The notes below the pieces were generated by a model, which had not been told where the DNA came from, did not search any database, and worked only from the letters and a program-made list of their open reading frames with translations. The translations under genes were made by a program, and so were the position numbers. From Roseiarcus sp963758335 (GTDB lineage Bacteria; Pseudomonadota; Alphaproteobacteria; Rhizobiales; Beijerinckiaceae), in assembly GCA_963758335.1 (NCBI GenBank), contig CAVWVF010000004.1:2294001-2358000 (forward strand): DNA of 64,000 bases, given 5' to 3'. Positions 1 through 8,640 of the stretch are shown one piece after another. Every line of letters starts with the position of its first letter. The stretch's first letter is position 1.

Positions 1-35
1 ATTTTGGCGCGACGCGATTTGCGAAGGGTGATTCG

Positions 36-56
36 TGCCCGCAGAACGGGCCTTTC
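36..56 (+). terminator. possible rho-independent terminator
   Basis: A 5-bp perfect stem (GCCCG / CGGGC, 37-41 and 47-51) with a 5-nt loop is followed by CTTTCTC. The T tract is poor and no upstream gene is visible in the window, so this is only suggestive. Confidence 0.25.
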
Positions 57-206
57 TCGCCTTCCTCACAAAAAATGTAGTGACGACTTTTTGCCTAAGT
101 CATTGACTGCATTGATACCAGGTGTTGATTCTGCGCAAGTTGGGCTAAGGTACCCCCTCGACCAGGCCGGCCAGCACTTCCTGCGATGACGCCTTAAGAT
201 CCGATT

Positions 207-1052
207 TCATCCCGGCCTGTTACACGCCTCAATCCTCGCCAGGGCATCTCGCATCGCCGTAGCGAAGGCTGGACGGTCAAAAATGTCGTTGTGCCCAGCG
301 TCGATCGTGCGCTCAAACACAAGGTTTCCAATGGCAAGACGCAAGGGCGCGCTGCGCCGCGCCGGCACGATTCTGTCGCGCTCAGCAATGATGAGGGCCG
401 TGGGCGCGAGCGAGCCGCGAACGAACTCGATCGTGGGCATACGATGGTGGAGAAGCAGGCCGACAGGAGCCCACCAGTAGAGATCGCGGGCCAAGGTCTC
501 GAGCGAGTCGAATGGCGTGACCAGGATCAGCCCCACGACAGGTCGATGGCGGGCGAGATAGGCGGCGACGGCCGACCCGATGCTGAACCCGACCGCAATG
601 ATAGGCTCGTCTGCCTGCGTCTGCCGCAGGTGGTCGAAAATCACAAGCGAATCCGATAGCACTGCGTTTGCGCTTGGCCTGCCGCTGCTCGGCGCATAGC
701 CGCGGTAGTGGAACGTAACGACATCGCGATCGGGAAAAAGCGCGTGCAGGGTGAGGGCCATTGTCCACGCGTTCCAAGCGTTCCCCCCGAAGCCGACCAG
801 CGTTGGCGCACCCTCAGCCTTCGCTCCCACAGATCGGATTCGCATGCCCGCGAGGCTTTCGCCGTCATGGGTCTTGACCTCCAGATACTGGGTCGATGTG
901 GGAGGCTGGACCGGCGTCGCTCCGGCAAGCGCGGTTGGGAAGAGAAGCCAAGTCTGGGCGAAATACATCGCTGTGATGAGGGCGGCGTAGAGAGCCGTCA
1001 AGCCAAGCGCGAAGTGGACGACCCACATGGTCTCAGTCCGGATCGAATGCAT
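207..1052 (-). CDS. membrane-anchored alpha/beta hydrolase
   Basis: A 281-residue serine hydrolase of the alpha/beta fold, similar to BEM46/YfhR-type peptidase S9/S33-like proteins. Residues about 9-38 form one hydrophobic helix, so the enzyme is probably anchored in the inner membrane with the catalytic domain attached. The nucleophile elbow is G-F-S157-I-G, the acid is probably D226 (AERD), and H254 lies in DAGHND, giving a complete triad at normal spacing. The ORF looks full length and intact. The gene stands alone, next to degraded genes, so its substrate cannot be inferred. M9 is an alternative start that would still keep the whole membrane helix. Confidence 0.8.
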   Translation of the reverse strand: MHSIRTETMWVVHFALGLTALYAALITAMYFAQTWLLFPTALAGATPVQPPTSTQYLEVKTHDGESLAGMRIRSVGAKAEGAPTLVGFGGNAWNAWTMALTLHALFPDRDVVTFHYRGYAPSSGRPSANAVLSDSLVIFDHLRQTQADEPIIAVGFSIGSAVAAYLARHRPVVGLILVTPFDSLETLARDLYWWAPVGLLLHHRMPTIEFVRGSLAPTALIIAERDRIVPARRSAPLRLAIGNLVFERTIDAGHNDIFDRPAFATAMRDALARIEACNRPG

Positions 1053-1070
1053 CGGGAGGTCGGTGTCGAC

Positions 1071-1262
1071 CTACGCAACAGCAGTGGGCCAGCGGGCCAT
1101 TGTAAGCTCACGGACGCCGTCTGCGGCGTTGCGGACGATCGGAGCTGAGTAGTCGGGAAACACGCCTGGGATCGGCGGCAGGTTGCCGGTCGTATCGCGA
1201 ACGGCCCGAGCAAATTCGCGGATCGCCTGGGGGCCTTTGGTAATGCTGTAGAGGTTGCACAT
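1071..1262 (-). pseudogene. SRAP/YedK-type protein, N-terminal fragment
   Basis: Translation begins MCNLYS, the hallmark start of SOS-response-associated peptidases (YedK/HMCES), where Cys2 becomes the nucleophile that crosslinks to abasic sites. The fragment continues through the conserved ITKGPQAIREFARA and VFPDYSAPIVRN segments, then stops after about 63 residues at the point where the family continues MRWGMP. The remaining catalytic domain (Glu and His residues) is absent, so this is a truncated remnant. A longer open frame continues upstream to 1451, but MCNLYS fixes the ancestral start. Confidence 0.7.
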
Positions 1263-1589
1263 AACAGAGAAGCTACGGCGCCACGAGGGCCACGTCGACC
1301 GATTTCGTTCTTTCTTCGTTCGCAATGGGATATAGCGATAGCAGGCGTCAGCAACACAGTGGGCACCCCCTCGTGGTGGGGCCGTCGGTGCGTGATGATT
1401 TGGCCTCCGAGGTTGCCAGGCATCGGCCAGGGCACGACGAGCGGTCCACATGACGGGTCGCGAGCGCCGGCGATGGCGTCAAGGTAGTCGGGTGGCAGAC
1501 GCATTGATCGGTCCCTTTTCGGCCGATCCTACCCCAGCCGCTCGACCCCTTCCCTAAGCGTTTAAATGTATGATAATCGGCCGCGGACC
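1263..1589. other. no recognisable gene
   Basis: Open frames exist on the minus strand (to about 1746), but none resembles a known protein. This is probably degraded sequence between two pseudogenes. Confidence 0.4.
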
Positions 1590-1930
1590 TCAGTCCACAA
1601 TCTCCAGCCAGTGCAAGCGCCCGATGGCGTCGCCCGCCACGAGGCGGCCGGACGGCAGCGCGGCAATGCATTTGATCGGCGCGTCGATTTCCAGGCGGGC
1701 GGTCTCGGCGCCGGCGGTCAGTTCCACAGCCGGATGGTGTTGTCATCGGAGCCCGAGGCGAGGCGTCCGTCCCGCAGCATGCATAGCGCGGCGACCCGAC
1801 CCGAATGTCCCTCCAGGCGGGCGGTCTCGACGCCGGCGGTCACGTCCCACAGCCGGATGGTGTCGTCCGAGGAGCCCGAGGCGAGGCGTCCGTCCGGCAG
1901 CATGCACAGCGTCCAGACCAGTTTCGGCTT
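1590..1930 (-). pseudogene. WD40-repeat protein, C-terminal remnant
   Basis: Nearly three WD40 blades can be read: LPDGRLASGSSDDTIRLWD, then LRDGRLASGSDDNTIRLW, then after a frame change near 1718-1725 TAGAETARLE...LPSGRLVAGDAIGRLHWLEIVD, ending at the stop codon at 1590-1592. The final blade matches the usual C-terminus of bacterial multi-blade WD40 proteins, which often carry NTPase or TIR domains upstream. The N-terminal effector and switch domains are missing and at least one frameshift is present, so this is decayed. What the full protein did is unknown. Confidence 0.7.
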
Positions 1931-2043
1931 TGGCTTGTAGTATGGCCGGAGATTAGCGCGACTACCCTCTTCACCCGTTCCCCCAAACGCGTTCAGCTCC
2001 CTGCTTCCCGCGCCGCACCGGGGAATCCGCCGGGACGTTGGAC

Positions 2044-2544
2044 CTAGTGTGCAGGTCCGGCCGCACGCGGCAATGCAGCGACGACGGTCGCAAACGTAGC
2101 ATTGTTAGTTATCTTAGTCCAAAGGAACTTGGCTTCTGTTTTTTCCTCAGACGATGCATTTGACTTATCGATTACGGCGTGGATTTTTTGTATGCTTATG
2201 CCCGCGTGTAAAATGTTAGCGTTGCCAATTTGAACTTTAGGCGAACCTGTCACCTTCACACTATGGTCTTGAATATTAATTGCCACCGGAGGCACCACGT
2301 AATGTTCTACGACACCAACACCGCGTGCCGTGATTTTACCAATACCCGCCGGACCTTCTGGGCCAACTGCATCCTTCCAACTTATGAGCCCATGCTGTTG
2401 TAGCTCCTCAAAAACATTTGCGAGTTGACCTATCCCTACTGGAGCGACTTCCTTTAGGTTGTGAATACGAACGTAACCTCCACCCTCGTTTCTCGCATCA
2501 TAAAGCTTCTGTAAAATGACGGCGCGCAAGTCTGCATCTTTCAT
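2044..2544 (-). CDS. winged-helix-like protein with a RHIM-like VQIG core
   Basis: I place the start at 2544 (166 residues) because GGAGG sits 5 nt upstream of that ATG; the longer open frame to 2658 lacks such a site. Residues about 1-80 look like a small winged-helix domain (helices in LRAVILQKLYDARNEGG and QLANVFEELQQHGLISW, then a GKITARGVG wing). Residues about 90-115 are short beta strands ending SPKVQIGNANIL; V104-G107 matches the RHIM core pattern (I/V)-Q-(I/V/L/C)-G. A charged helix and a hydrophobic C-terminal segment (ASSEEKTEAK...TFATVVAALP) follow. I know similar conserved bacterial proteins of unknown role with this architecture. Amyloid-type signalling is inference from the motif alone. 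The gene looks intact although its neighbours are degraded. Confidence 0.6.
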   Translation of the reverse strand: MKDADLRAVILQKLYDARNEGGGYVRIHNLKEVAPVGIGQLANVFEELQQHGLISWKDAVGPEGPAGIGKITARGVGVVEHYVVPPVAINIQDHSVKVTGSPKVQIGNANILHAGISIQKIHAVIDKSNASSEEKTEAKFLWTKITNNATFATVVAALPRAAGPAH

Positions 2545-2703
2545 TTGAACCTCCATTTCGAAACACGCAACTCCCCGCAGATCAAGGTGGCGCGCAAAGT
2601 CATCCGGTGTAAGGCTCCGAGAAACGTAGATAGGCTGAACACTGCCCCTCACGGCCAAGGATTTCGCAATAGTCCCAAGCGAAGGAAATTTCTGTGATGC
2701 GTG

Positions 2704-2967
2704 TCACACTCCGAACTTTATGGGCATACGCCTATTGACAGGCCATAGACGCGCCGAACGCCCTTTTGCCTTACGGTTGGTGGCCTCCGGGTCGATCCAG
2801 GGAGCCAGGACGTGCCATTTCGTATGGCCAAACCATAGAAAAACGATTACCATCGACGCTCGAAGCAAATTATAGTCAAAATCCCCCGGCAAAACATGCG
2901 GCCAGGCGCGTGATTGCTTATTGCCATCGGTGAGGCTAATATTTGGTCTGCTGACTAATATGTTCAT
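2704..2967 (-). pseudogene. DUF417 (YkgB/RclC-like) membrane protein fragment
   Basis: The segment FDYNLLRASMVIVFLWFGHTK followed by W is the signature first membrane helix of DUF417 proteins (RclC of the reactive-chlorine response belongs there). After APWID the sequence stops resembling the family, and most of the roughly 180-residue protein is missing. It is a remnant, and its natural N-terminus is uncertain. Confidence 0.55.
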
Positions 2968-3260
2968 CGCGAACGCCTATTTCCGTGGCATGCTCGGAGT
3001 ACGCTGGGCAGTTCAGGAGGTCCTTACTCGTGCACAGGACCATTTCACGCGGTTATCTGGTCCGAGATGAGAGAAGATTACCCTCGCGCGGCACCCGACG
3101 CGATTGTGCGCTCGGACGATTTCCCTACCCGTTCGTTCAAAGTCCTTGGCTCAAAAGTTGTAGGTGTCCCAAGGCACTCCCGAGGTTGGCGAGGCTGAGC
3201 GTCTAGGGCAGCGAAAGCGATGGCCATCGTCGTCTACGCGAAAAACGCCCCAGCGCGCTT

Positions 3261-3398
3261 AGGATCAACCCGGTGCTTCGCGGATGGGTGAATTACTTCA
3301 GGGCGGGACATTCCAGCGAGTGCTTCGGCTTCGTGAAGGACTGGGTGGAAAAGAAGATCCGGCGAGCGGAATCCGATCATCCTGTATCGTGCTCATAA
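3261..3398 (+). pseudogene. group II intron maturase, C-terminal scrap
   Basis: The frame reads INPVLRGWVNYFRAGHSSE and then CFGFVKDWVEKKIRR, the maturase-specific (X) domain end of bacterial group II intron reverse transcriptases, and closes at a TAA at 3396-3398. Only about 45 residues remain, with no RT domain upstream and no domain V recognised downstream. It differs from the maturase at 8.1-12.2 kb. Confidence 0.7.
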
Positions 3399-3479
3399 CC
3401 ACAGGATTTGAAGTAATTTGTACATTGCGAGGGCTTGAAGATTTCGGCGCAGGTTTCGAGGGCGCCCATCAGGCCCGCG

Positions 3480-3779
3480 ACGGTCCGTTCGGCGATTTTG
3501 CGCAGGAAGGCTTTGAGCTTGGAGAATGGGGTTCATATCAACGCCGCGCTGTTCGAGGATTGGCTGGAGACATGCCTCGTCCCCACGCTCTCGCCCGGCG
3601 AGATCGTCGTCATGGACAATCTCCCGGCTCACAAGGGGCCGCGGGTCGAGCAACTCATCAAGGCGGCGGGCGCGGAGTTGCGATATCTCCCAGCCTACAG
3701 TCCTGATCGGTCCATCGAAAGGTCTACAAACAAAGGCGCTCCGCCGCGTTGGCCGAGTGGAGCGCCCTCGCGGCCTTAA
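3480..3779 (+). pseudogene. IS630-family transposase remnant
   Basis: One frame carries the DDE_3 core: EDWLETCLVPTLSPGEIVV, then MDNLPAHKGPRVEQLIKAAG, then LRYLPAYSPD, typical of IS630 (the second Asp in MDN, and the region just before the final Glu). The N-terminal HTH and first Asp are missing and the frame is lost after LPAYSPD, so it is inactive. It abuts and has truncated the DUF262 gene downstream. Confidence 0.75.
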
Positions 3780-5503
3780 TCGCCGCTTGGGTCTGCGCGT
3801 GCTGCGCCCAACGCAGACGACCTGCCGTTGCTCTGACAAAGCCGGCCCGGCCAATTAGCGTTTCCGAAGACCAGGTCAAGCGGTTATGGGACAGCGTCTT
3901 CCGCTTCTACCCGATCGGCAGCATTCTCATATGGCAAACTCAAACGCGGCTGCAGAAGCACCGCCAGATTGGCGGCTTTCCCTTGGCTGACAAGCCGGAG
4001 TACTTTGAGCAGCAATACATTCTCGACGGCCAGCAGCGCACTACGGCCCTGCTGACCGCGCTATATGGTGGCACGATCCACGGACGCCCGGGTTTCGACC
4101 CGACGCTCTATTTGGACCTCACGGCTCCCGTCGACGACGAGGACAGCTACCGTCGCCGCTTCCTATTCTGGAGCGAGTTCGACGACCGAGGAGGCCAATT
4201 GGTCGCCAACCGAGGCCGCGTACAACGGTTTAAGAACGGGGAGATTGTCAAGCTGATCGACACCTATCACGACTTCGCCAAACTGGAGCGGGCGCTGCAA
4301 GCGGGCGAGCACGCCGATTTCGATGACCCTCTCCGCCGGAACCTGTTCCGCGCGCAAAGCGTGCTTGCCAACTACAGGGTGCCGTTCATCCTCCTCAAAG
4401 GGATAGAGATCGCTGAGGTGTGCCAAATCTTCGAACGGATCAACCGCGAGGGCCAACCGCTCGACACATTCGATATCGTCGTGGCGAAGACCTACCGCGC
4501 CGCGAACAAGGAACAAGGCGTCGCCGAGTTCTACCTGCGCGAGCGAGTGGATGAATTCCGCGCGCTGATCCCTCCACACGCCCGGTACGCGGAAGTGGAC
4601 GACCACACCCTGCTGCAAATCCTGGCCACCGTAATCAGCAAGGATCAGCCAGATTCTAAGATCAGCAACATAACCGACCGCTACCTCACCGAGATCAAGG
4701 CGGAGCAGATAGAGGCGTCATGGCAGAATTTCGTCGCCGCCGCTCTAAAGGCGTTCGACTTTTTCGACCAAATCCTGCACCTCAAGGGGCCAAACCTCGT
4801 CCCCTTTCGGTATTTTTACATGACTATAACGGCGTACTTTCTCAAGGCGAAACAACCTGACTACGCTTTTCTCAAGCGCTACTTCTGGTACGTCGCGTTC
4901 CATGCTGATGACTTGCTGGCCAACACCACGCAACTCCAATCGCACCTCGCAACCCTGACCTCAGCCAATCCGTCAGCATTCTTCGTCGAATTCAGGCTCG
5001 ACAAAGACGCGCTGCGGCGCGCCTCATACTCGACGCGCGGCCGGCTCTCGCGGGCGATCCTCTCACTGTTATCGAGCCGCAAGCCATGCGACTGGAGTCC
5101 CCCATACCGGGACGTCGTGTCTGACACCTACTATGTGCTCACCGACAAGCCGAACCTCCACCACGTCTTCCCGGTCAACTTCATCGCGGAGAACCCCGGC
5201 AAGAACCAGGTGGGCGTAAACAGCCTGATGAACATTGCCTACCTCACCCAACTGACCAACCTGAAGATCAGCGACAGGAACCCCGTCGACTACTTGACCA
5301 AGCTGGATAACAATGAGTTCAGGGCGGTGCTAAGAGCACATCTGGTTCCGCCGCAAATCCTCGACTGGGCGAAGCAGGAGGAACTGTCCGCCGACGCGCT
5401 TGACAAGTTCGTGGACCTGCGGGCCGAACTGTTCGTGGAAGAGCTGGCTTCGCTGCTCGCGGGCATCTCCTTCAAAGTGTTCGACAGCAGGCAGGGCGGG
5501 TAG
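3749..5503 (+). CDS. DUF262/HNH restriction-type protein, 5'-truncated by IS630
   Basis: A GmrSD-like protein. From residue about 38 onward it follows the DUF262 (ParB/Srx-like) fold: SEDQVKRLWDSV, FYPIGSILIW, then the diagnostic D93GQQR motif (YILDGQQRTTALL), and ERINREGQPL. The C-terminal third carries a DUF1524/HNH-like site, H471-H472-V-F-P, followed by conserved Asn-rich NSLMNIAYLTQLTN. Known relatives are type IV modification-dependent restriction enzymes and related anti-phage nucleases. The family's usual N-terminal segment (a short strand and the YQRxxVW motif) is missing: the first 37 residues here are translated IS630 debris, so the junction near 3844-3860 marks the insertion or deletion point. 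The remaining 545 residues are free of stops. Activity is doubtful without the N-terminus and a native start. Confidence 0.75.
   Translation: MAEWSALAALIAAWVCACCAQRRRPAVALTKPARPISVSEDQVKRLWDSVFRFYPIGSILIWQTQTRLQKHRQIGGFPLADKPEYFEQQYILDGQQRTTALLTALYGGTIHGRPGFDPTLYLDLTAPVDDEDSYRRRFLFWSEFDDRGGQLVANRGRVQRFKNGEIVKLIDTYHDFAKLERALQAGEHADFDDPLRRNLFRAQSVLANYRVPFILLKGIEIAEVCQIFERINREGQPLDTFDIVVAKTYRAANKEQGVAEFYLRERVDEFRALIPPHARYAEVDDHTLLQILATVISKDQPDSKISNITDRYLTEIKAEQIEASWQNFVAAALKAFDFFDQILHLKGPNLVPFRYFYMTITAYFLKAKQPDYAFLKRYFWYVAFHADDLLANTTQLQSHLATLTSANPSAFFVEFRLDKDALRRASYSTRGRLSRAILSLLSSRKPCDWSPPYRDVVSDTYYVLTDKPNLHHVFPVNFIAENPGKNQVGVNSLMNIAYLTQLTNLKISDRNPVDYLTKLDNNEFRAVLRAHLVPPQILDWAKQEELSADALDKFVDLRAELFVEELASLLAGISFKVFDSRQGG
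3812..3843. repeat. 32-bp repeat shared with 55395-55426
   Basis: The 32 bases from 3812 recur in the same orientation at 55395-55426 with one mismatch. Here they lie at the join between IS630 debris and the DUF262 gene; the other copy lies at a join that cuts hrcA. They probably mark the end of a mobile element. Confidence 0.6.
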
Positions 5504-5529
5504 GCCGTCGCAGCGCTAAAGGCGTGCTT

Positions 5530-5643
5530 TCAGACTTGTGACTCGGACCGAAATGCTCCTTCACCGAGGGGGATTCGGGCCGCGAGGACGAAGCCGAGAG
5601 TGAGGCCCGCGATCGCCAGCAACAGGGTGAATGATGAGCGCAT
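5530..5643 (-). CDS. small membrane or secreted peptide, or gene 5' remnant
   Basis: A 37-codon open frame, MRSSFTLLLAIAGLTLGFVL followed by AARIPLGEG, has the charge and hydrophobicity of a signal peptide or single membrane helix. It may be the 5' end of a lost gene. There is no family assignment. Confidence 0.25.
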   Translation of the reverse strand: MRSSFTLLLAIAGLTLGFVLAARIPLGEGAFRSESQV

Positions 5644-5761
5644 ACGGGGCGACGACGATCTATGCTGCCGCGTCATACTGTGCACAGAGCAATGAGCGCA
5701 AGAATGGTATCCACACTCCGCACGATCATGAACGCGATGCTAGGCAAGGTTCCGAAGCCGG

Positions 5762-5878
5762 GTAAGGCGGCACGTCAAACGCCTGCTCCGCAAATACGGC
5801 TATCCGCCCGACCTTCGGGACGCTGCAGTTCAGAACGTGTTGCAACACGCTGAGGCGTTATTTTCGGAGTGGGCCTAA
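5762..5878 (+). pseudogene. hsdR: type I restriction enzyme HsdR, C-terminal tail
   Basis: The frame reads VRRHVKRLLRKYGYPPDLRD and then AAVQNVLQHAEALFSEWA before a TAA at 5876-5878, which is the conserved extreme C-terminus of HsdR motor/nuclease subunits. Nothing of the endonuclease or helicase domains remains. With the neighbouring DUF262 protein it suggests that a restriction locus once stood here. Confidence 0.7.
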
Positions 5879-5881
5879 TAG

Positions 5882-6130
5882 TCACGGGTAGCCGTGGTGG
5901 GCTTTAAGTCCGGCGATAGCCAGTGATAGGCCCCATTCGAAGGCCTGCTTTGTGAGCGATTTCGCCTCTTCCGTCGCGAGGTTCTTTGCCGCGTCCACAA
6001 ACCGTTCGCCTAGGTTCTGCTTGCGGGCCTCTGACTTGCCGGCCTCCGGTTTCGGGAATGGCGACGCGTTCAGAATTTCAAACCCCTTCGCCGACAAGAC
6101 ATATCGGAAAGGAGCGTCTTTCTCCTTGGG
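5882..6130 (-). pseudogene. conserved hypothetical protein, C-terminal portion
   Basis: About 80 residues starting DAPFRYVLSAKGFEILNASP and ending in a Lys/Ala-rich amphipathic helix (AKNLATEEAKSLTKQAFEWG) look like genuine protein with a winged-helix tail. The frame upstream of about 6130 is unlike it. No family is recognised; it is probably truncated by the rearrangement at 6.3 kb. Confidence 0.35.
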
Positions 6131-6301
6131 GAGAATGTGAGGACCTAAACGAGAGGAGGCGGAGCGCCGGCATGGCCGGGAGGGACGATGACTGAGCGAT
6201 TGCCGCCTGCAGGCGGCGAGTCGGAATCGATCGATCGCCGGCGGGTGATGAGGCTGACGGCCGCAATTTCCCCCGGTGTCGCGGATCCACTTTCTGGAGT
6301 G

Positions 6302-6640
6302 GGCGCGCCATGACCGTGCGCGGCAATCATCGCGTTGCCGTAGACGACCTGCAGCTTCAGCTTCTCGCCCGTCTTGTCCGTCTGCCCCGCGCCCTGAAGC
6401 GCCTCCGTCATCTCGATCGCCTTGCCGAGATGGGCGATCGCCTCCTTGAACGCCGAGCGGCGTAGCGCGAGATCGCCCGCCTTGCCCCAATATTCAATTG
6501 CGAGCTCGGTTAAGCCCGCTTGCGTAAAGTGGTGGGCGATGAGTTCCGGTTCCGCGTCGACAACGTCGGGGAATTCTTCGCGCAAGGTTTCGAAACCCTC
6601 GCAGCCTTTAGGAGCGCGCGCCCGACGCGGGTAGACGCCG
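6302..6640 (-). pseudogene. cyclase/ATPase TPR regulator, inverted internal segment
   Basis: The frame reads FPDVVDAEPELIAHHFTQAG, LTELAIEYWGKAGDLALRRS and AFKEAIAHLGKAIEMTEAL, the start of the TPR region in rhizobial class III adenylate cyclase/predicted ATPase fusions, ending at IAAHGHGAP. It lies on the minus strand, while the rest of the same TPR region lies on the plus strand at 6640-7694. A local inversion of about 0.3 kb is the simplest explanation. Confidence 0.65.
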
Positions 6641-7694
6641 CGGACATGTACGCCCGCTTTTCGATCAATTACGGGCCCTGGGCGGGAAGCTATGTGCACG
6701 GCGACCTGACGGGGATGCGCGAACCTGCGCAGGCTTTTCTGCGCGACGTCGAGTTGCGGCCCGGCTCGCCGGAGGCCGGCGTGGCGCATCGCGTGGCGTG
6801 ACCCAATGGTTTACTGGAAATTACATCGAGGCTCGCTCGCACCTCGAACAGGCATTGGCGATTTTCGATCCGGAGCGAGACCGCGATCTGGCGTTCCGCT
6901 TCGGCCAGGACGTTGGCGTGTCCGCGATGGTCTATCTGGCAATCGTGCTCTGGCCGCTCGGCGAGGTTGATCGCGCGCGAGAGCTTGTCGACGCGACGAC
7001 TGCGCGAATCGCGAAATTGGGACACCTCGCGACCTCGACATACGGGCTGATGCACAGTGTCATGTTCGAGATTATCGCCCGGAATGTAGACCGCGCCGCC
7101 CCTGCCGCCAAAGCGCTTTCCAGCGTCGCACACGAGCATGGGGTTGGCCTGTGGATCGCTTTCGGTGCCTTCTTGGAAGCTTGGGTGGAATTACGATCCG
7201 GGTCCTCGGCAATGTGTCTCTTGAATATGCGCCGGGCCGCGGCCCTGCTCGACCAGGATGACGTCGGGGCCTTTCAGCCGCTGGTCAAAGCGTCGCTGGC
7301 GGAAGCGGAAGCGCGAAGCGGCGAGACGCAAGCCGCTCTGGCTACAATCGAGCAGGCGCTCGAAGAGTTCGAACAGACAGGCCAGCGCTGGTTCGACGCA
7401 GAGATCCACCGCAGGCGCGGCGACATCCTCTTAAAGAAATACCGCACAGACCCCGATCCCGCCGAAGACGCCTTGCTCACCGCCGTCGCCGTCGCGCAAC
7501 ACCAGAAAGCCCGCGCCTTCGAACTGCGCGCCGCGCTCTCGCTCGCCAAACTTTACCGCGCGACCGGCCGCGACGCCGACGCGCACGCGGTGCTCGGCCC
7601 GGCGCTCAAAGGCTTTGCCCCGACGCCGGAGTTTCCAGAGATTGCGGAGGCGTTCGCCTTTCTGGCCGACACCGAGGCCGGCGCGCAGTCATGA
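6640..7694 (+). pseudogene. cyclase/ATPase TPR regulator, C-terminal half
   Basis: Beginning at about 6640 (FSINYGPWAGSYVHGDL) the frame follows the C-terminal TPR domain of adenylate cyclase/ATPase regulators: SPEAGVAHRVA, a frame change at 6793-6800, then TQWFTGNYIEARSHLEQAL, FRFGQDVGVSAMVYLAIVLW, and a tail ending at LADTEAGAQS. The cyclase and ATPase domains are absent and the preceding part is inverted, so no working regulator can be made. Confidence 0.7.
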
Positions 7695-7752
7695 CGGGGG
7701 CGCTGTCACGTTGCCATGCAAAAAGCGCGAGTGGTCTTCGCCTTACGCATTT

Positions 7753-7890
7753 TCAAGCCGCCGCGACGGCCTCGCGCCACGTGGTCATCGCCGCGGCGCC
7801 GTAGCACGCGGTGAGATTGAGCTGACGTGAGATGGCGTTGGGCGTTGAAAGTGTTGTAGACGTTAGCGAAACGGCGCGCCCGTCCACTCG
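7753..7890 (-). pseudogene. IS6-family transposase, C-terminal remnant
   Basis: The minus strand reads FANVYNTFNAQRHLTSAQ, then in a second frame AAAMTTWREAVAAA and a stop, the usual C-terminus of IS6-family transposases. It is frameshifted and lacks the catalytic core. The N-terminal 36 residues of an IS6 transposase lie in the same orientation at 30428-30535. Confidence 0.6.
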
Positions 7891-8095
7891 CAGCAGCTGA
7901 GAAGCCCATGCGTGTCCTGGACCGTGTACTCCTGGACCGGCTCGCCCCAGTTCTGCGTATTGCCGCCCGCGAGGGACAGGCCGGGCGCTCATGGGTGGCG
8001 GAGAGGTTCGTAGTACCGCTGAAGCCGGGTAACGCCGGGGGAGGGAAGGGGCCTCAGTTCAAGACAGACGCAAGACGTAGTGAAGGACCTGGAGA

Positions 8096-8613
8096 TTGGG
8101 CCACCTATCAACTCCGAACAGCGTTCAGAAACTGCAGACGGCGTTGCACGCGAAAGCGAAGGCAGAACCCGGCTACCGCTTCTGCGCTCTCTACGACAAG
8201 TTCAGCCGCGAGGACATTCTGGCGCACGCCTATGCCCAGTGCCGCTCCAACAAGGGCGCGCCGGGCGTGGACCGTCAGGACTTCGAGGCCGTCGAGGCGT
8301 ATGGGGTCGAGCGATGGCTGGGCGAACTGGCGCTTGCGCTCAGGCAGGAGACTTACCGACCGGATCCAATCAGACGCGTGTACATACCGAAGGCCAACGG
8401 CAAACTCAGGCCGCTGGGCATCTCAACCTTGCGGGATCGGGTCTGCATGACAGCGGCGATGCTGGTGCTGGAACCGATCTTCGAAGCCGACCTTCCACCG
8501 GAACTCTACGCCTACCGTCCCGGGCGAAACGCCCAACAGGTGGTGGTCGAGGTGGAAGAGCTGCTGTTTCGCGGCCATCCGGAAGTTGTGGACGCCGACA
8601 TTGCGGGGTTCTT
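8096..8613 (+). pseudogene. group II intron reverse transcriptase/maturase, N-terminal part
   Basis: Encodes RT motifs 0-2 of a group II intron protein: CRSNKGAPGVDRQDFEAV, RRVYIPKANGKLRPLGISTL, LEPIFEADLPPELYAYRPGR, ending at VVDADIAG, just before the first catalytic YF..IPH block. The reading frame then runs into the inserted element and stops at 8722. Joining base 8613 to 11350 restores the sequence DADIAGFFGSIPHAELLK without a frame change, giving a protein of about 443 residues. The gene is therefore a complete RT broken by insertion. Confidence 0.8.
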
Positions 8614-8640
8614 GGATGCCGCTTCATACTGCCCCCAGGT

